Positions 1 through 8,813 of a stretch of DNA of 64,000 nucleotides are shown in pieces. The position numbers and the translations under genes were made by a program. Numbering within the stretch: position 1 is the first letter of the stretch; every line of letters begins with the position of its first letter. The DNA comes from Urechidicola vernalis (GTDB lineage Bacteria; Bacteroidota; Bacteroidia; Flavobacteriales; Flavobacteriaceae), in the NCBI RefSeq assembly GCF_031846385.1, contig NZ_JAVRHV010000003.1, positions 186,001 through 250,000 of the forward strand, in the 5' to 3' direction. The notes beneath the pieces are model-generated. The model was not told where the DNA came from and ran no database searches. It saw only the letters and a list, made by a program, of their open reading frames with translations.

Positions 1-309
1 TTCATCATCAGCAGAGTAATTGTTTGTTTGTGTTTTATACGATGGTATTTCATCGTCACTTAAATACTCATCAATATTAATGTCTTCGGTATCTATTGAT
101 TCTGAATCTGTATCATTAAAATCATCTTCATTTTGATCGTCGAATGAATCGCTATCCTCCTTGCCTTTTTCAAGGGCAGGGTTCTCCTCAATTTCCTGTT
201 TCATTCGCTGTTCAAACGCTTGTGTAGGTAACTGAATCAATTTCATTAACTGAATCTGCTGAGGCGATAGTTTTTGCGAAAGTTTATATTGTAGAAACTG
301 TTTTAACAT
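1..309 (-). CDS. rpoN: RNA polymerase sigma-54 factor, N-terminal part (runs off window)
   Basis: The 103 codons present start at ATG (307-309) and leave the window at base 1, so only the N-terminus is visible. It opens with MLKQFLQYKLSQKLSPQQIQ and continues with a Gln/Leu-rich stretch and EIEENPALE, which is sigma-54 region I, the part that contacts the AAA+ activator. A very acidic Asp/Glu/Ser linker follows, as expected for region II. The core-binding and DNA-binding domains are outside the window. The gene follows asnS on the same strand, separated by a strong terminator, so it probably has its own promoter in the roughly 50-base gap or depends on read-through. Confidence 0.93.
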   Translation of the reverse strand, partial: MLKQFLQYKLSQKLSPQQIQLMKLIQLPTQAFEQRMKQEIEENPALEKGKEDSDSFDDQNEDDFNDTDSESIDTEDINIDEYLSDDEIPSYKTQTNNYSADDE

Positions 310-324
310 AAAGTAAATCTACAA

Positions 325-354
325 AAAAAGATACACTTTTGGGTGTATCTTTTT
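325..354 (-). terminator. Rho-independent terminator between asnS and rpoN
   Basis: Inverted repeat with 12-bp arms at 325-336 and 343-354 around a 6-base loop. Read on the minus strand the hairpin is followed by a run of T. It sits just past the asnS stop. Confidence 0.85.
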
Positions 355-358
355 ACTC

Positions 359-1786
359 TTAAAACTCTGCGTTTTGCGGTGTTCTTGGGAAAGGAATAAC
401 ATCTCTAATATTACCCATACCGGTAACGAATTGCACAAGTCGTTCAAATCCGAGACCAAAACCACTATGCACGGCAGTTCCGAATTTTCTAGTATCTAAA
501 TACCACCATAATTCTTCTTCTTCAATTCCTAATACTTCCATTTTGTTTTTTAAAACATCTAAACGCTCCTCACGTTGTGCTCCTCCAACTATTTCTCCTA
601 TACCCGGGAATAACACATCCATTGCACGTACGGTTTTACCATCATCATTTAATCGCATATAAAATGCTTTAATGTTCGCTGGGTAATCAAATAAAATTAC
701 CGGGCATTTAAAGTGCTTTTCAACCAAATAGCGTTCGTGCTCACTTTGTAAATCTACACCCCATTCGTTTACTGGAAATTGAAATTTCTTTTTCTTATTT
801 GGTTTCGAATTTCTTAAAATATCAATTGCTTCGGTATAACTAACACGTTTAAAGTTGTTGTCTGAAACAAATTTTAATTTTTCAATTAATGACATTTCGC
901 TTCTCTGATTCGCAGGTTTAGATTTTTCTTCTTGTAATAATCTATTTTCTAAAAAGGCTAAATCATCTTTACAAGTGCTCAAAACATCCTTTATAACGGA
1001 CTTAATGAAATCTTCTGCCAAATCCATATTCATGTCTAAATCATGAAAAGCCATCTCTGGTTCAATCATCCAAAATTCAGCCAAATGTCTTGTTGTATTA
1101 GAGTTTTCTGCTCTAAATGTTGGGCCAAATGTATAAACTTTTCCTAAGGCCATCGCGTAAGTTTCAGCTTCTAACTGACCTGAAACGGTTAAGTTAGTTT
1201 CTTTACCGAAGAAATCTTGAGAATAATCTATGTTGCCATTTTCGTCGGTAGGAGCTTTATTTGCTTCAAAGTTTGTTACTTTAAACATTTCTCCTGCCCC
1301 TTCAGCATCAGATCCCGTAATAATAGGTGCATGAAAATTGTAAAAACCATTTTCTGTAAAGTATTTATGAACCGCATAAGAAAGTGCAGACCGTAAACGC
1401 ATTACAGCACTAAACGTATTTGTTCTAATTCTTAAATGTGCATTTTCTCTGAGATATTCTAGCGAATGTCTTTTCGGTTGAATAGGATACTCTTCTGGAT
1501 TAGAATCACCTAAAACTTCAATATTGGCAACTTGAATCTCTACTTTTTGTCCTTTTCCTTGACTTTCAACCAATGTTCCTGTAACGGCAATTGCTGCTCC
1601 AGTATTGATTCTTTTTAATAAAGATTCATCTGTATTTTCAAAATCAAGTACGCACTGAATATTATTAATTGTAGAACCGTCATTCAACGCAATAAATCTA
1701 TTACTTCTAAAAGTTCTAACCCATCCTTTAATCGTTACATCTTGTAACAACTTATCTGATCTTAATAATTCAGCAATCGTGCTCAT
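359..1786 (-). CDS. asnS: Asparaginyl-tRNA synthetase
   Basis: Class IIb aminoacyl-tRNA synthetase that charges tRNA-Asn in the cytoplasm. The 475 residues are the usual length for bacterial AsnRS. An N-terminal OB-fold anticodon-binding domain (about 18-95, with KGWVRTFRSNRF) precedes the catalytic core. Motif 2 lies at about 224-244 (FRAENSN..RHLAEFWMIEPE) and motif 3 at about 440-458 (HSGFGLGFERL). The C-terminus PFPRTP is typical. There is no GAD insertion, which argues against AspRS. The ATG at 1784-1786 has a CAAAnnTA -7 site about 25 bases upstream. Confidence 0.97.
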   Translation of the reverse strand: MSTIAELLRSDKLLQDVTIKGWVRTFRSNRFIALNDGSTINNIQCVLDFENTDESLLKRINTGAAIAVTGTLVESQGKGQKVEIQVANIEVLGDSNPEEYPIQPKRHSLEYLRENAHLRIRTNTFSAVMRLRSALSYAVHKYFTENGFYNFHAPIITGSDAEGAGEMFKVTNFEANKAPTDENGNIDYSQDFFGKETNLTVSGQLEAETYAMALGKVYTFGPTFRAENSNTTRHLAEFWMIEPEMAFHDLDMNMDLAEDFIKSVIKDVLSTCKDDLAFLENRLLQEEKSKPANQRSEMSLIEKLKFVSDNNFKRVSYTEAIDILRNSKPNKKKKFQFPVNEWGVDLQSEHERYLVEKHFKCPVILFDYPANIKAFYMRLNDDGKTVRAMDVLFPGIGEIVGGAQREERLDVLKNKMEVLGIEEEELWWYLDTRKFGTAVHSGFGLGFERLVQFVTGMGNIRDVIPFPRTPQNAEF

Positions 1787-1810
1787 AATCGTCTATTAAA
1801 AATTAAGGTG

Positions 1811-1818
1811 CAAAGATA
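1811..1818 (-). promoter_or_regulatory. Putative -7 promoter element for asnS
   Basis: CAAAGATA on the plus strand is TATCTTTG on the coding strand, matching the Bacteroidota TAnnTTTG -7 consensus. It lies 25 bases upstream of the asnS ATG. I found no convincing TTTG -33 partner. Confidence 0.5.
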
Positions 1819-1868
1819 CTGAATGTATTGCTTTAGAAAAAGATTGATCTATTAAAAAATAGAGAATC

Positions 1869-4247
1869 TTATTTGTCATCATCATCAAGATTCTCAATAG
1901 GCAACACGGGTAATGTTGGTTCTTTCAACGTTTTTTTATTGGCTATTGTTGATTCTAAAGACAATAACATTGACGGTAATAATAATAGGTTAGAAGACAT
2001 TGCAAATAACAAGGTTATAGATACTAATCCACCTAAGGCAACGGTTCCTCCAAAGCTAGATACTGTGAAAACCAAAAATCCAAAAAACAATACAATAGAA
2101 GTATAGAACATGCTTACACCTGTTTCTCTCAGAGCAGCATAAACTGATTTTTTCACCTTCCAATTATTGGCTTGTAATTCTTGTCGGTATTTGGCTAAAA
2201 AGTGAATGGTGTCATCAACAGAAATACCAAAGGCAACACTAAATACTAATATAGTTGAAGGTTTTAAAGGTATGCCAAAATATCCCATTAAACCAGCCGT
2301 GATTAGAAGTGGTAAGAAGTTTGGGATAATGGAAATTAAAATCATCTTAAATGAACGAAACATAAAGGCCATAAATAAGGCAATAAGAATAATGGCCAAT
2401 GACAGCGACAATACTAAATTGTTAATTAAATATTTGGTTCCTTTTAAGAAAACCAGTGACTTTCCAGTTACAGTAACGTCATATCTATCCTCTTCAAATT
2501 CTGTATTAATTTTAGATTTTAAGCGGGCCTCAATAGCTTCCATTTCGGTTGTACCTATATCCTTAATGTAGGTGGTTAATCGAGCATATTGACCTGTCGA
2601 GTCTACAAAATTGTTTAACAAATCAGTATCGCCTCCGGCATTTTTTGCATATGACAAAATGAAATTTTTATCTTGATTCGTTGGTAACTGATAATACTTT
2701 GGAATACCGTTGTAATAGGCTTGTTTGGAGTATTTTACCAAATTGGTAATAGATAATGATTTTGACAATTCAGGAATTTCATCAATAGTCTCATTAAGTC
2801 TTTCAATTTTCTTAAGCGTTCGTAATTGCATTACTCCTTTCGGTTCTTTAGTATCAATTAAAATCTCTAAAGGCATAATACCACCAAACTCTTCTTCAAA
2901 GAATTTTATATCGCTATAGAATTCTTTGTCCTTTGGCATGTCATCAATCAAACTACCAGCAATTTTCATTTGGTAAATACCAATAATACTGGCAACAATT
3001 AGAATGACCGTAGTAACATAAATAGCAAATCTATGTTGTCGTACCATTTTCTCCATCCAATCTACTATATGCCCCATCCATTTTCTATCTAGATGTTTTA
3101 GGTGCTTTGTTTTTGGTACAGGCAGAAAACTATACATAATTGGAATAATGAGCAATGCTAATAAAAACACGGCTATAATATTAATAGATGCTAATATTCC
3201 AAATTCTACTAATATAGAACTCTTTGTAAAGATAAATGTTGCAAACCCAGACGCCGTGGTAATGTTGGTCATTAAAGTAGCATTTCCAACTTTTGAAATA
3301 ACACGTTGTAAACTCTTGGCTTGGTTCCCATGATTTTTAATTTCTTGTTGATACTTATTAATTAAGAATATAGCATTGGGTACGCTAATAACAATAATTA
3401 ATGGAGGGATTAAAGCGGTTAAAACCGATATTTCGAAGCGGAAAAGTCCAATTAGTCCAAATGCCCAAGTACAACCAATACTAACAATTAATAAGGTTAT
3501 AAATGTTGCTCTAAAGGATCTAAAAAATAAAAAGAAAATCAATGCCGTAACAAACAGTGCCAGACCAACAAACATGGCCATTTCATTTTCTATGTTCTGA
3601 GCATTTAGGGTTCTTATATATGGAATCCCAGAAACACGGATGTTTAAATCAGTATCATTCTCAAACTTGTTAACGATATCCGTAAATTTACCTAGAATTA
3701 GGTCTTTCCTTTTTGATGTGTTGACAATTTTTTTATCAAGGTAAATTACCGTCTGAATGGTACCGGTTTCTTTATTATATAAGATGTTGTCATAGAACGG
3801 TAAGTTGTTAAATAACTCTTTTTTAATTGCTAGAACTTCTTCTTTTGTAGTAGGCGTATCTTCAAGAATAGGTGCAATTCCAAATTTTCTATTGGCATCA
3901 TCTCGTACTAATTTCTTTATATCTCCAATGGAAATGCAGTAGTCAACTTCTTCAAAAAAATTTATTTCTTTGGCTAAAGTATTCCAGGCATTAAATTTCT
4001 CAGGGTTAAAAATGGTAGAATCTTTGATTCCCATTATGATTACATTCCCTTCTTCTCCAAATAAATCTAAAAACTGATCATATTCAACATTTACTTCATG
4101 ATCGCTTGGTAATAAATTTGCTTCGGTATAAGAAAATCTAAGATGTTCTGTTTGTAATACTAAAAAGTACGTTGCAGCGGCAATTAGCAACAATATAGGA
4201 ATTCGGCCTTTAATTATCAGCCGAGAAAGTTTCGTCCAAAAATTCAT
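1869..4247 (-). CDS. RND superfamily (MMPL/patched-type) transporter
   Basis: Large integral membrane protein of about 792 residues with the two-fold repeated layout of the MMPL/RND family. An N-terminal TM (about IPILLLIAAATYFLVLQ) is followed by an extracytoplasmic domain and a six-TM sterol-sensing-like bundle, then a second copy of the same arrangement. GxxxDD-like residues appear in the second bundle (FGISVDDTIHFLAKY), where RND pumps carry proton-relay acids. Related proteins export lipids, hopanoids or hydrophobic compounds; the substrate here is unknown. I use the ATG at 4245-4247. A TTG start 27 bases further upstream is possible but lies beyond a -7-like motif (4263-4270), so it would be outside the transcript. 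The tail is acidic (LDDDDK). Confidence 0.9.
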   Translation of the reverse strand: MNFWTKLSRLIIKGRIPILLLIAAATYFLVLQTEHLRFSYTEANLLPSDHEVNVEYDQFLDLFGEEGNVIIMGIKDSTIFNPEKFNAWNTLAKEINFFEEVDYCISIGDIKKLVRDDANRKFGIAPILEDTPTTKEEVLAIKKELFNNLPFYDNILYNKETGTIQTVIYLDKKIVNTSKRKDLILGKFTDIVNKFENDTDLNIRVSGIPYIRTLNAQNIENEMAMFVGLALFVTALIFFLFFRSFRATFITLLIVSIGCTWAFGLIGLFRFEISVLTALIPPLIIVISVPNAIFLINKYQQEIKNHGNQAKSLQRVISKVGNATLMTNITTASGFATFIFTKSSILVEFGILASINIIAVFLLALLIIPIMYSFLPVPKTKHLKHLDRKWMGHIVDWMEKMVRQHRFAIYVTTVILIVASIIGIYQMKIAGSLIDDMPKDKEFYSDIKFFEEEFGGIMPLEILIDTKEPKGVMQLRTLKKIERLNETIDEIPELSKSLSITNLVKYSKQAYYNGIPKYYQLPTNQDKNFILSYAKNAGGDTDLLNNFVDSTGQYARLTTYIKDIGTTEMEAIEARLKSKINTEFEEDRYDVTVTGKSLVFLKGTKYLINNLVLSLSLAIILIALFMAFMFRSFKMILISIIPNFLPLLITAGLMGYFGIPLKPSTILVFSVAFGISVDDTIHFLAKYRQELQANNWKVKKSVYAALRETGVSMFYTSIVLFFGFLVFTVSSFGGTVALGGLVSITLLFAMSSNLLLLPSMLLSLESTIANKKTLKEPTLPVLPIENLDDDDK

Positions 4248-4262
4248 TAGAAAAATTTGGCA

Positions 4263-4270
4263 CAAAGATA
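4263..4270 (-). promoter_or_regulatory. Putative -7 promoter element for the MMPL transporter
   Basis: CAAAGATA, identical to the asnS site, 16 bases upstream of the ATG at 4247. It supports that ATG over the TTG at 4274. No clear -33 element. Confidence 0.5.
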
Positions 4271-4329
4271 CCAAAAGAAATAGTTTTTAGGCTTAAAAAT
4301 AAAAGAGGAAATGGAGGTTTTAAAAAAAG

Positions 4330-4353
4330 AAAATCCGCCAATTGACGGATTTT
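4330..4353 (-). terminator. Terminator downstream of frr
   Basis: Arms AAAATCCG (4330-4337) and CGGATTTT (4346-4353) enclose an 8-base loop. On the minus strand a T-rich tract (4321-4329) follows. It ends the pyrH-frr unit before the MMPL gene. Confidence 0.8.
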
Positions 4354-4375
4354 AATAATTTTAAAAGGAGAGTAA

Positions 4376-4930
4376 TTAAACTGTCATAATATCTACCTCT
4401 TTTTTGGCAAACATTTCGTCTATTTTTTTGATATATGAATCTGTAAGTTCTTGAATTGTACCCTCAGTGTTCTTTTTCATGTCATCAGAAATATCCAATT
4501 TCTTAATTTCATTATTAGCATCCTTTCGCGCATTTCTTACACTTACTTTATCATGTTCTGCTTCGGCCTTTGCTTGTTTTGCTAATTGTTTTCTTCGCTC
4601 TTCAGTTAACGGAGGAACATTGATAATAATCATTTCACCGTTATTCATAGGATTGAATCCTAGATTTGCAATCATTATTCCTTTTTCAATTTCTTGCAAC
4701 ATAGATTTTTCCCAAGGTTGAACAGAAATTGTTCTACCATCGGGTGTGTTTACATTTGCAACTTGAGAAAGAGGTGTTTGCGAACCATAGTAATCAACAC
4801 TAACTCCAGATAGCATTGACGGTGTTGCTTTTCCTGCTCGTATATTCCTCAAGGATTTTTCTAGATGAGAAATCGCATTATCCATTTGTTCTTTTGCCGT
4901 GTCAATTATAAAATCTATCTCTTCATTCAT
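4376..4930 (-). CDS. frr: Ribosome recycling factor
   Basis: 184 residues, the normal RRF length. RRF acts with EF-G to split post-termination ribosomes. Characteristic motifs are the N-terminal helix with LRNIRAGKATPSML, the central YYGSQTPLSQVANVNTPDGR loop, and the C-terminal helices with PPLTEERRKQL, KVSVRNARKDAN and the DSYIKKID segment. It follows pyrH by 23 bases on the same strand; pyrH-frr is a widely conserved order and they are probably co-transcribed. Confidence 0.97.
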   Translation of the reverse strand: MNEEIDFIIDTAKEQMDNAISHLEKSLRNIRAGKATPSMLSGVSVDYYGSQTPLSQVANVNTPDGRTISVQPWEKSMLQEIEKGIMIANLGFNPMNNGEMIIINVPPLTEERRKQLAKQAKAEAEHDKVSVRNARKDANNEIKKLDISDDMKKNTEGTIQELTDSYIKKIDEMFAKKEVDIMTV

Positions 4931-4953
4931 GGTGCTAAATTTTAATTTGTTTA

Positions 4954-5661
4954 TTAATTCTTAACAATGGTACCAATATTTTCACCTGCAATTACTTTAA
5001 ATAAATTACCCGGAGTGTTCATGTCGAACACAATTATTGGCAATTCATTTTCTTGACTTAGCGTAAAGGCAGTTGTATCCATAATTTTAAGACCTTTCTT
5101 TAATACATCATCAAAAGAAAGTTTGTCAAATTTAATGGCGTTAGTATTTTTCTCAGGATCCGAATCATAAATTCCATCTACACGTGTTCCTTTTAAAATA
5201 ACATCAGCGTTAATTTCAATAGCTCTTAAAACTGCAGCCGAATCTGTTGTAAAAAAAGGATTTCCTGTGCCAGAACCAAAAATAACAACACGCCCTTTTT
5301 CTAAATGACGAACTGCTTTTCTTTTAATAAAAGGTTCTGCAATTGCTTCTATCTTTATAGCAGTCTGTAATCTAGTTGGAATATCAGCATCTTCTAATGC
5401 ACTCTGCAATGCCAATCCATTAATCACGGTGGCTAACATCCCCATGTAATCAGCTTGAACACGATCCATACCATTACTGGCACCTGCAACTCCTCTAAAA
5501 ATGTTTCCACCACCAATAACAATGGCAACTTCTACACCTTGATTTGTAATTTCTTTGATATCTTCGGCATATTCCGCCAAACGTTTTGGGTCAATTCCGT
5601 AATTGCGTTCGCCCATTAACGCTTCGCCACTTAATTTAAGCAAGATTCTTTTGTATGCCAT
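4954..5661 (-). CDS. pyrH: UMP kinase
   Basis: Amino-acid-kinase-family uridylate kinase (235 residues), phosphorylating UMP to UDP in pyrimidine nucleotide synthesis. Visible motifs are RILLKLSGEALMG at the N-terminus, the glycine loop GGGNIFRG, DYMGMLATVINGLAL in the middle, and FFTTDSAAVLRAIEI near the nucleotide site. The ATG at 5659-5661 has a -7-like motif 20 bases upstream. Confidence 0.97.
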   Translation of the reverse strand: MAYKRILLKLSGEALMGERNYGIDPKRLAEYAEDIKEITNQGVEVAIVIGGGNIFRGVAGASNGMDRVQADYMGMLATVINGLALQSALEDADIPTRLQTAIKIEAIAEPFIKRKAVRHLEKGRVVIFGSGTGNPFFTTDSAAVLRAIEINADVILKGTRVDGIYDSDPEKNTNAIKFDKLSFDDVLKKGLKIMDTTAFTLSQENELPIIVFDMNTPGNLFKVIAGENIGTIVKN

Positions 5662-5680
5662 AGTTTATTTGAAAGTTATG

Positions 5681-5688
5681 CAAATATA
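5681..5688 (-). promoter_or_regulatory. Putative -7 promoter element for pyrH-frr
   Basis: CAAATATA (TATATTTG on the coding strand) fits TAnnTTTG and lies 20 bases upstream of the pyrH ATG. Confidence 0.5.
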
Positions 5689-5905
5689 TAAAATAGTTTA
5701 GAAGAAAAAACAGGAAAATTCAATCAAAAGGAGTAATGCTTTTATACTAAGTTTCATATGATATTTCACCTAATAATTGCAGATTATATAATTGAAAATA
5801 TGTCCATTTAACAATCTCGAAAAAAGGAAGAATTCTATTTTGATAAGTTGAAGATAATCGATCGTTTTAATTATATTCGTGAAACTAATTTCAAAAACTA
5901 ACTAA

Positions 5906-7222
5906 ATGCCATTACTCATTGTTCTTATAGGAATTGTGCTGCTTTTTATTTTGATAGCAGGCTTTAAACTGAATTCATTTATTTCATTTATTATCGTATG
6001 CCTTTTTGTAGGAATTGTTGGCGGTATGGAATTGCAGAGTGTTATAGATTCGATTCAGACAGGAATAGGCAAAACGCTTGGTTACTTGGTGCTAATATTG
6101 GGTTTGGGAGCAATGCTTGGAAAGTTGGTGGCAGATAGTGGTGCAGCACAACGAATCACCTCTAAATTAGTAGATAAATTTGGTGTAAAACACATTCAGT
6201 GGGCGTTAGTGCTAACTGGGTTTATAGTAGGGATACCAATGTTTTATACAGTTGGATTTGTAATTTTAGTTCCCTTAGTATTTACCGTAGCAGCCCAAAC
6301 TAAATTACCTTTAATTTATGTAGGTCTTCCAATGCTAGCCTCACTATCTGTAACGCATGGTTTTTTGCCTCCCCATCCGGCGCCAACTGCAATTGCTGTT
6401 ATGTTTGGTGCAGATATTGGTAAAACTTTAATTTACGGAATTATAATCGCTATACCCACTATAATAATTGCTGGGCCTTTGTTTACTAGAACAATAAAAA
6501 ATGTAAATGCAACGCCTTTAATGGAATTTTATAACCCTGTAATATTAAAAGATGATGAAATGCCGAGTATGGCTATAAGTGTTTTTAGCGCTTTACTTCC
6601 GGTAATTCTTATCGGTTTTTCTACCATCGCTTTAACGTTTTTACCAAGTGACTTTATTTTAAATGATATTATTGGATTTGTTGGAAACCCAATAATGGCA
6701 ATGCTCATTTCGGTTTTAGTGGCGATTTATACCTTAGGCTTATCTAGAGGAAAAAAAATGAAGGAACTAATGACATCAGTTTCTACAGCAATTTCAAGTA
6801 TAACCATGGTATTATTAATTATTGCCGGTGCCGGTGCATTAAAACAAATATTAACCGACAGCGGAGTAAGCGATTATATTGGAAGTTTGTTATCAGAGTC
6901 TTCCATCTCGCCATTAATATTAGCCTGGTTAATCGCAACTATTTTACGAATTTGTGTTGGATCGGCAACTGTTGCAGGTTTAACCGCAGCAGGAATAATT
7001 TTGCCAATGGTATCGACAACTGGGGTAAGTCCAGAATTAATGGTTATTGCTATTGGAGCTGGGAGTTTAATGTGTTCGCATGTAAATGATGGTGGTTTTT
7101 GGATGTTTAAAGAATATTTTAATTTGTCCGTTAAGGATACATTGAAAACTTGGACAGTAATGGAAACCACAGTTGGAGTGCTTGGTCTTGTAGGCGCTCT
7201 AATTTTAAATAACTTTGTATAA
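5906..7222 (+). CDS. GntP-family permease (probable D-hydroxy-amino-acid or organic-acid importer)
   Basis: Twelve or so hydrophobic segments over 438 residues, starting with LIVLIGIVLLFILIAGF. Typical GntP-family signatures are GLGAMLGKLVADSGAA (about 65-80), FLPPHPAPTAIA (about 153-164) and the C-terminal GSLMCSHVNDGGFWMFKEYF. The family takes up gluconate and other sugar acids, and includes DsdX, a D-serine permease. It heads a four-gene operon (gaps of 12, 9 and 4 bases) whose enzymes handle D-amino acids, so D-serine, D-threonine or a related compound is the likelier substrate; that is inference from context. The roughly 245-base gap upstream holds no gene and no clear promoter consensus. 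Confidence 0.88.
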   Translation: MPLLIVLIGIVLLFILIAGFKLNSFISFIIVCLFVGIVGGMELQSVIDSIQTGIGKTLGYLVLILGLGAMLGKLVADSGAAQRITSKLVDKFGVKHIQWALVLTGFIVGIPMFYTVGFVILVPLVFTVAAQTKLPLIYVGLPMLASLSVTHGFLPPHPAPTAIAVMFGADIGKTLIYGIIIAIPTIIIAGPLFTRTIKNVNATPLMEFYNPVILKDDEMPSMAISVFSALLPVILIGFSTIALTFLPSDFILNDIIGFVGNPIMAMLISVLVAIYTLGLSRGKKMKELMTSVSTAISSITMVLLIIAGAGALKQILTDSGVSDYIGSLLSESSISPLILAWLIATILRICVGSATVAGLTAAGIILPMVSTTGVSPELMVIAIGAGSLMCSHVNDGGFWMFKEYFNLSVKDTLKTWTVMETTVGVLGLVGALILNNFV

Positions 7223-7234
7223 AAATTAATAATT

Positions 7235-7702
7235 ATGATTATAAAACCTTCAGAAAAGATAAAAGAATTAGGGCTTAAATTCCCTCCTCCACCTCAACCG
7301 GCGGGCGTATATAAACCAATTTTAGTAGTAGATAATTTCTTATATATCTCTGGTCATGCTCCCGTTAATTTTGACGGAAGTCTAATGCAAGGAAGGCTTG
7401 GAGATAATTTGACTATTGAACAAGGTTATGAAGCAGCGAGACAGGTGGGCCTGACAATGGTGTCTGCAATTTTAACTCATTTTGGTGATATAGACCGCGT
7501 TAAAAGAGTTGTTAAGGTGTTAGGAATGGTTAATTGCACACCAGATTTTATCAATCATCCATCTGTAATGAACGGATATTCTGAGTTGTTGGCTGAAATA
7601 TGGGGGAAAGAAAATGGTATTGGAGTTCGAAGTGCAGTCGGTATGATGTTACCTGATGGAATTCCGGTAGAAGTAGAAGCCGTATTCGAATTGCATAAAT
7701 AA
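7235..7702 (+). CDS. RidA/YjgF-family protein
   Basis: Cytosolic trimer-forming family (155 residues, somewhat longer than the 125-130 of canonical RidA). Archetypal RidA hydrolyses reactive enamines/imines such as 2-aminoacrylate. Seen here: FPPPPQPAGVYKP at the N-terminus, LYISGHAPV, the Arg of GVRSAVGMM and the final VEVEAVFEL with the expected acidic residue. This looks like the longer Rid subfamily, whose substrates are less certain. Its place directly before a DSD1-like enzyme, which would release an enamine intermediate, gives it an obvious job. Confidence 0.9.
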   Translation: MIIKPSEKIKELGLKFPPPPQPAGVYKPILVVDNFLYISGHAPVNFDGSLMQGRLGDNLTIEQGYEAARQVGLTMVSAILTHFGDIDRVKRVVKVLGMVNCTPDFINHPSVMNGYSELLAEIWGKENGIGVRSAVGMMLPDGIPVEVEAVFELHK

Positions 7703-7711
7703 ATTTAGTTT

Positions 7712-8809
7712 ATGGAATGGTTTCGGATTGATAGTACAGATGATTTAGTCTCTCCTTCGTTATTGGTGTATCCAGATCGAATTCGAAAGAATATCGAATT
7801 AATGATTGAAATAGCTGGAGGTACTGAAAACCTTAGGCCACATATTAAAACTCATAAGATTGAAGAATTGGTTAGGATACAACAATCTTATGGTATTTAT
7901 AAATTTAAGTGCGCTACTATTTCCGAAGCGGAATTATTAGGTATTTGTGAAGCAGAAGATGTATTGATAGCGATGCAACCTGTAGGATCTCAATTGAAGA
8001 GGTATATCGAATTATTAAAGAAATATCCAAAAACAAAATTTTCAACTTTAGTTGATAATGAAGAAACCTTAAGCCAGTTAGTTTTTCTGATAAATCAAGA
8101 AAACAAAAAAGTTAGAATTTGGCTTGATATTAATAATGGAATGAACCGTACAGGAATTATTCCTGGTGAAAAAGCAAAAGAGTTGTTCTTACGGATGCAG
8201 GAAAATGATGCTGTTATTTCATCGGGATTTCATGTTTATGATGGTCACATTCATATAGCAAATGAAAAACATAGAAAACAGAAATGTGACCATGACTTTC
8301 AATCGGTTATTGATTTAAAGTCAGAACTTAAGAATGAAGGTGTTAATGTTAATACAATCGTTGCCGGAGGTTCTATCACATTTCCAATTCACGCACAAAG
8401 GGCAGGGGTGGAGGTGAGTCCTGGGACTCCCGTTCTATGGGATGCTGGCTATGGTAATAGATATGAGGATTTGAATTTTTTACCGGCCGCTACTTTATTT
8501 ACGCGTGTGGTAAGTAAACCTACTGAAAAAACAGTTTGTCTCGATTTAGGGCATAAGTCTGTGGCTTCTGAAATGGCATTTCCTAGAGTGCAATTCTTAG
8601 GAAATATAGATATTTCTCAACTAGATCAGCACGAAGAACATTTGGTGATTGAAGATACAAATGAATTTGAAATTGGTGATGGTTTGTATGCTTTGCCGAT
8701 TCATATTTGTCCTACTGTTACTAAATATGGTAAAGTTCATGTTGTAGAGAATAATAAAATAAGAGAGAATTGGAAGGTGGTTGCACGAGATCATCAATTA
8801 AAAATATAG
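7712..8809 (+). CDS. DSD1 / D-threonine-aldolase-family PLP enzyme
   Basis: Fold-type III PLP enzyme of 365 residues with an alanine-racemase-like barrel. The RPHIKTHK motif (42-49) carries the likely Schiff-base lysine, K46. The C-terminal domain ends with PIHICPTVTKYG, where H331 and C333 match the zinc ligands of eukaryotic-type D-serine dehydratase (H-x-C); D-threonine aldolases typically have H-x-D there. The Cys therefore favours dehydratase over aldolase chemistry. Predicted reaction: D-serine or a D-3-hydroxy amino acid to a 2-oxo acid plus ammonia through an enamine, which the upstream RidA homologue could hydrolyse. Exact substrate is unproven. Confidence 0.85.
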   Translation: MEWFRIDSTDDLVSPSLLVYPDRIRKNIELMIEIAGGTENLRPHIKTHKIEELVRIQQSYGIYKFKCATISEAELLGICEAEDVLIAMQPVGSQLKRYIELLKKYPKTKFSTLVDNEETLSQLVFLINQENKKVRIWLDINNGMNRTGIIPGEKAKELFLRMQENDAVISSGFHVYDGHIHIANEKHRKQKCDHDFQSVIDLKSELKNEGVNVNTIVAGGSITFPIHAQRAGVEVSPGTPVLWDAGYGNRYEDLNFLPAATLFTRVVSKPTEKTVCLDLGHKSVASEMAFPRVQFLGNIDISQLDQHEEHLVIEDTNEFEIGDGLYALPIHICPTVTKYGKVHVVENNKIRENWKVVARDHQLKI

Positions 8810-8813
8810 AAAG

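Noticed and set aside
359..1786. AspRS instead of AsnRS
   Set aside because: The protein is too short and lacks the GAD insertion domain of bacterial AspRS.
1873..3600. Several 60-120-residue plus-strand frames within the MMPL gene
   Set aside because: They lie antisense to a complete, well-supported transporter, have biased composition and no recognisable domain.
4248..4274. N-terminal extension of the MMPL protein from TTG at 4274
   Set aside because: A -7-like element lies between the TTG and the ATG at 4247, and the extension adds no recognisable sequence.
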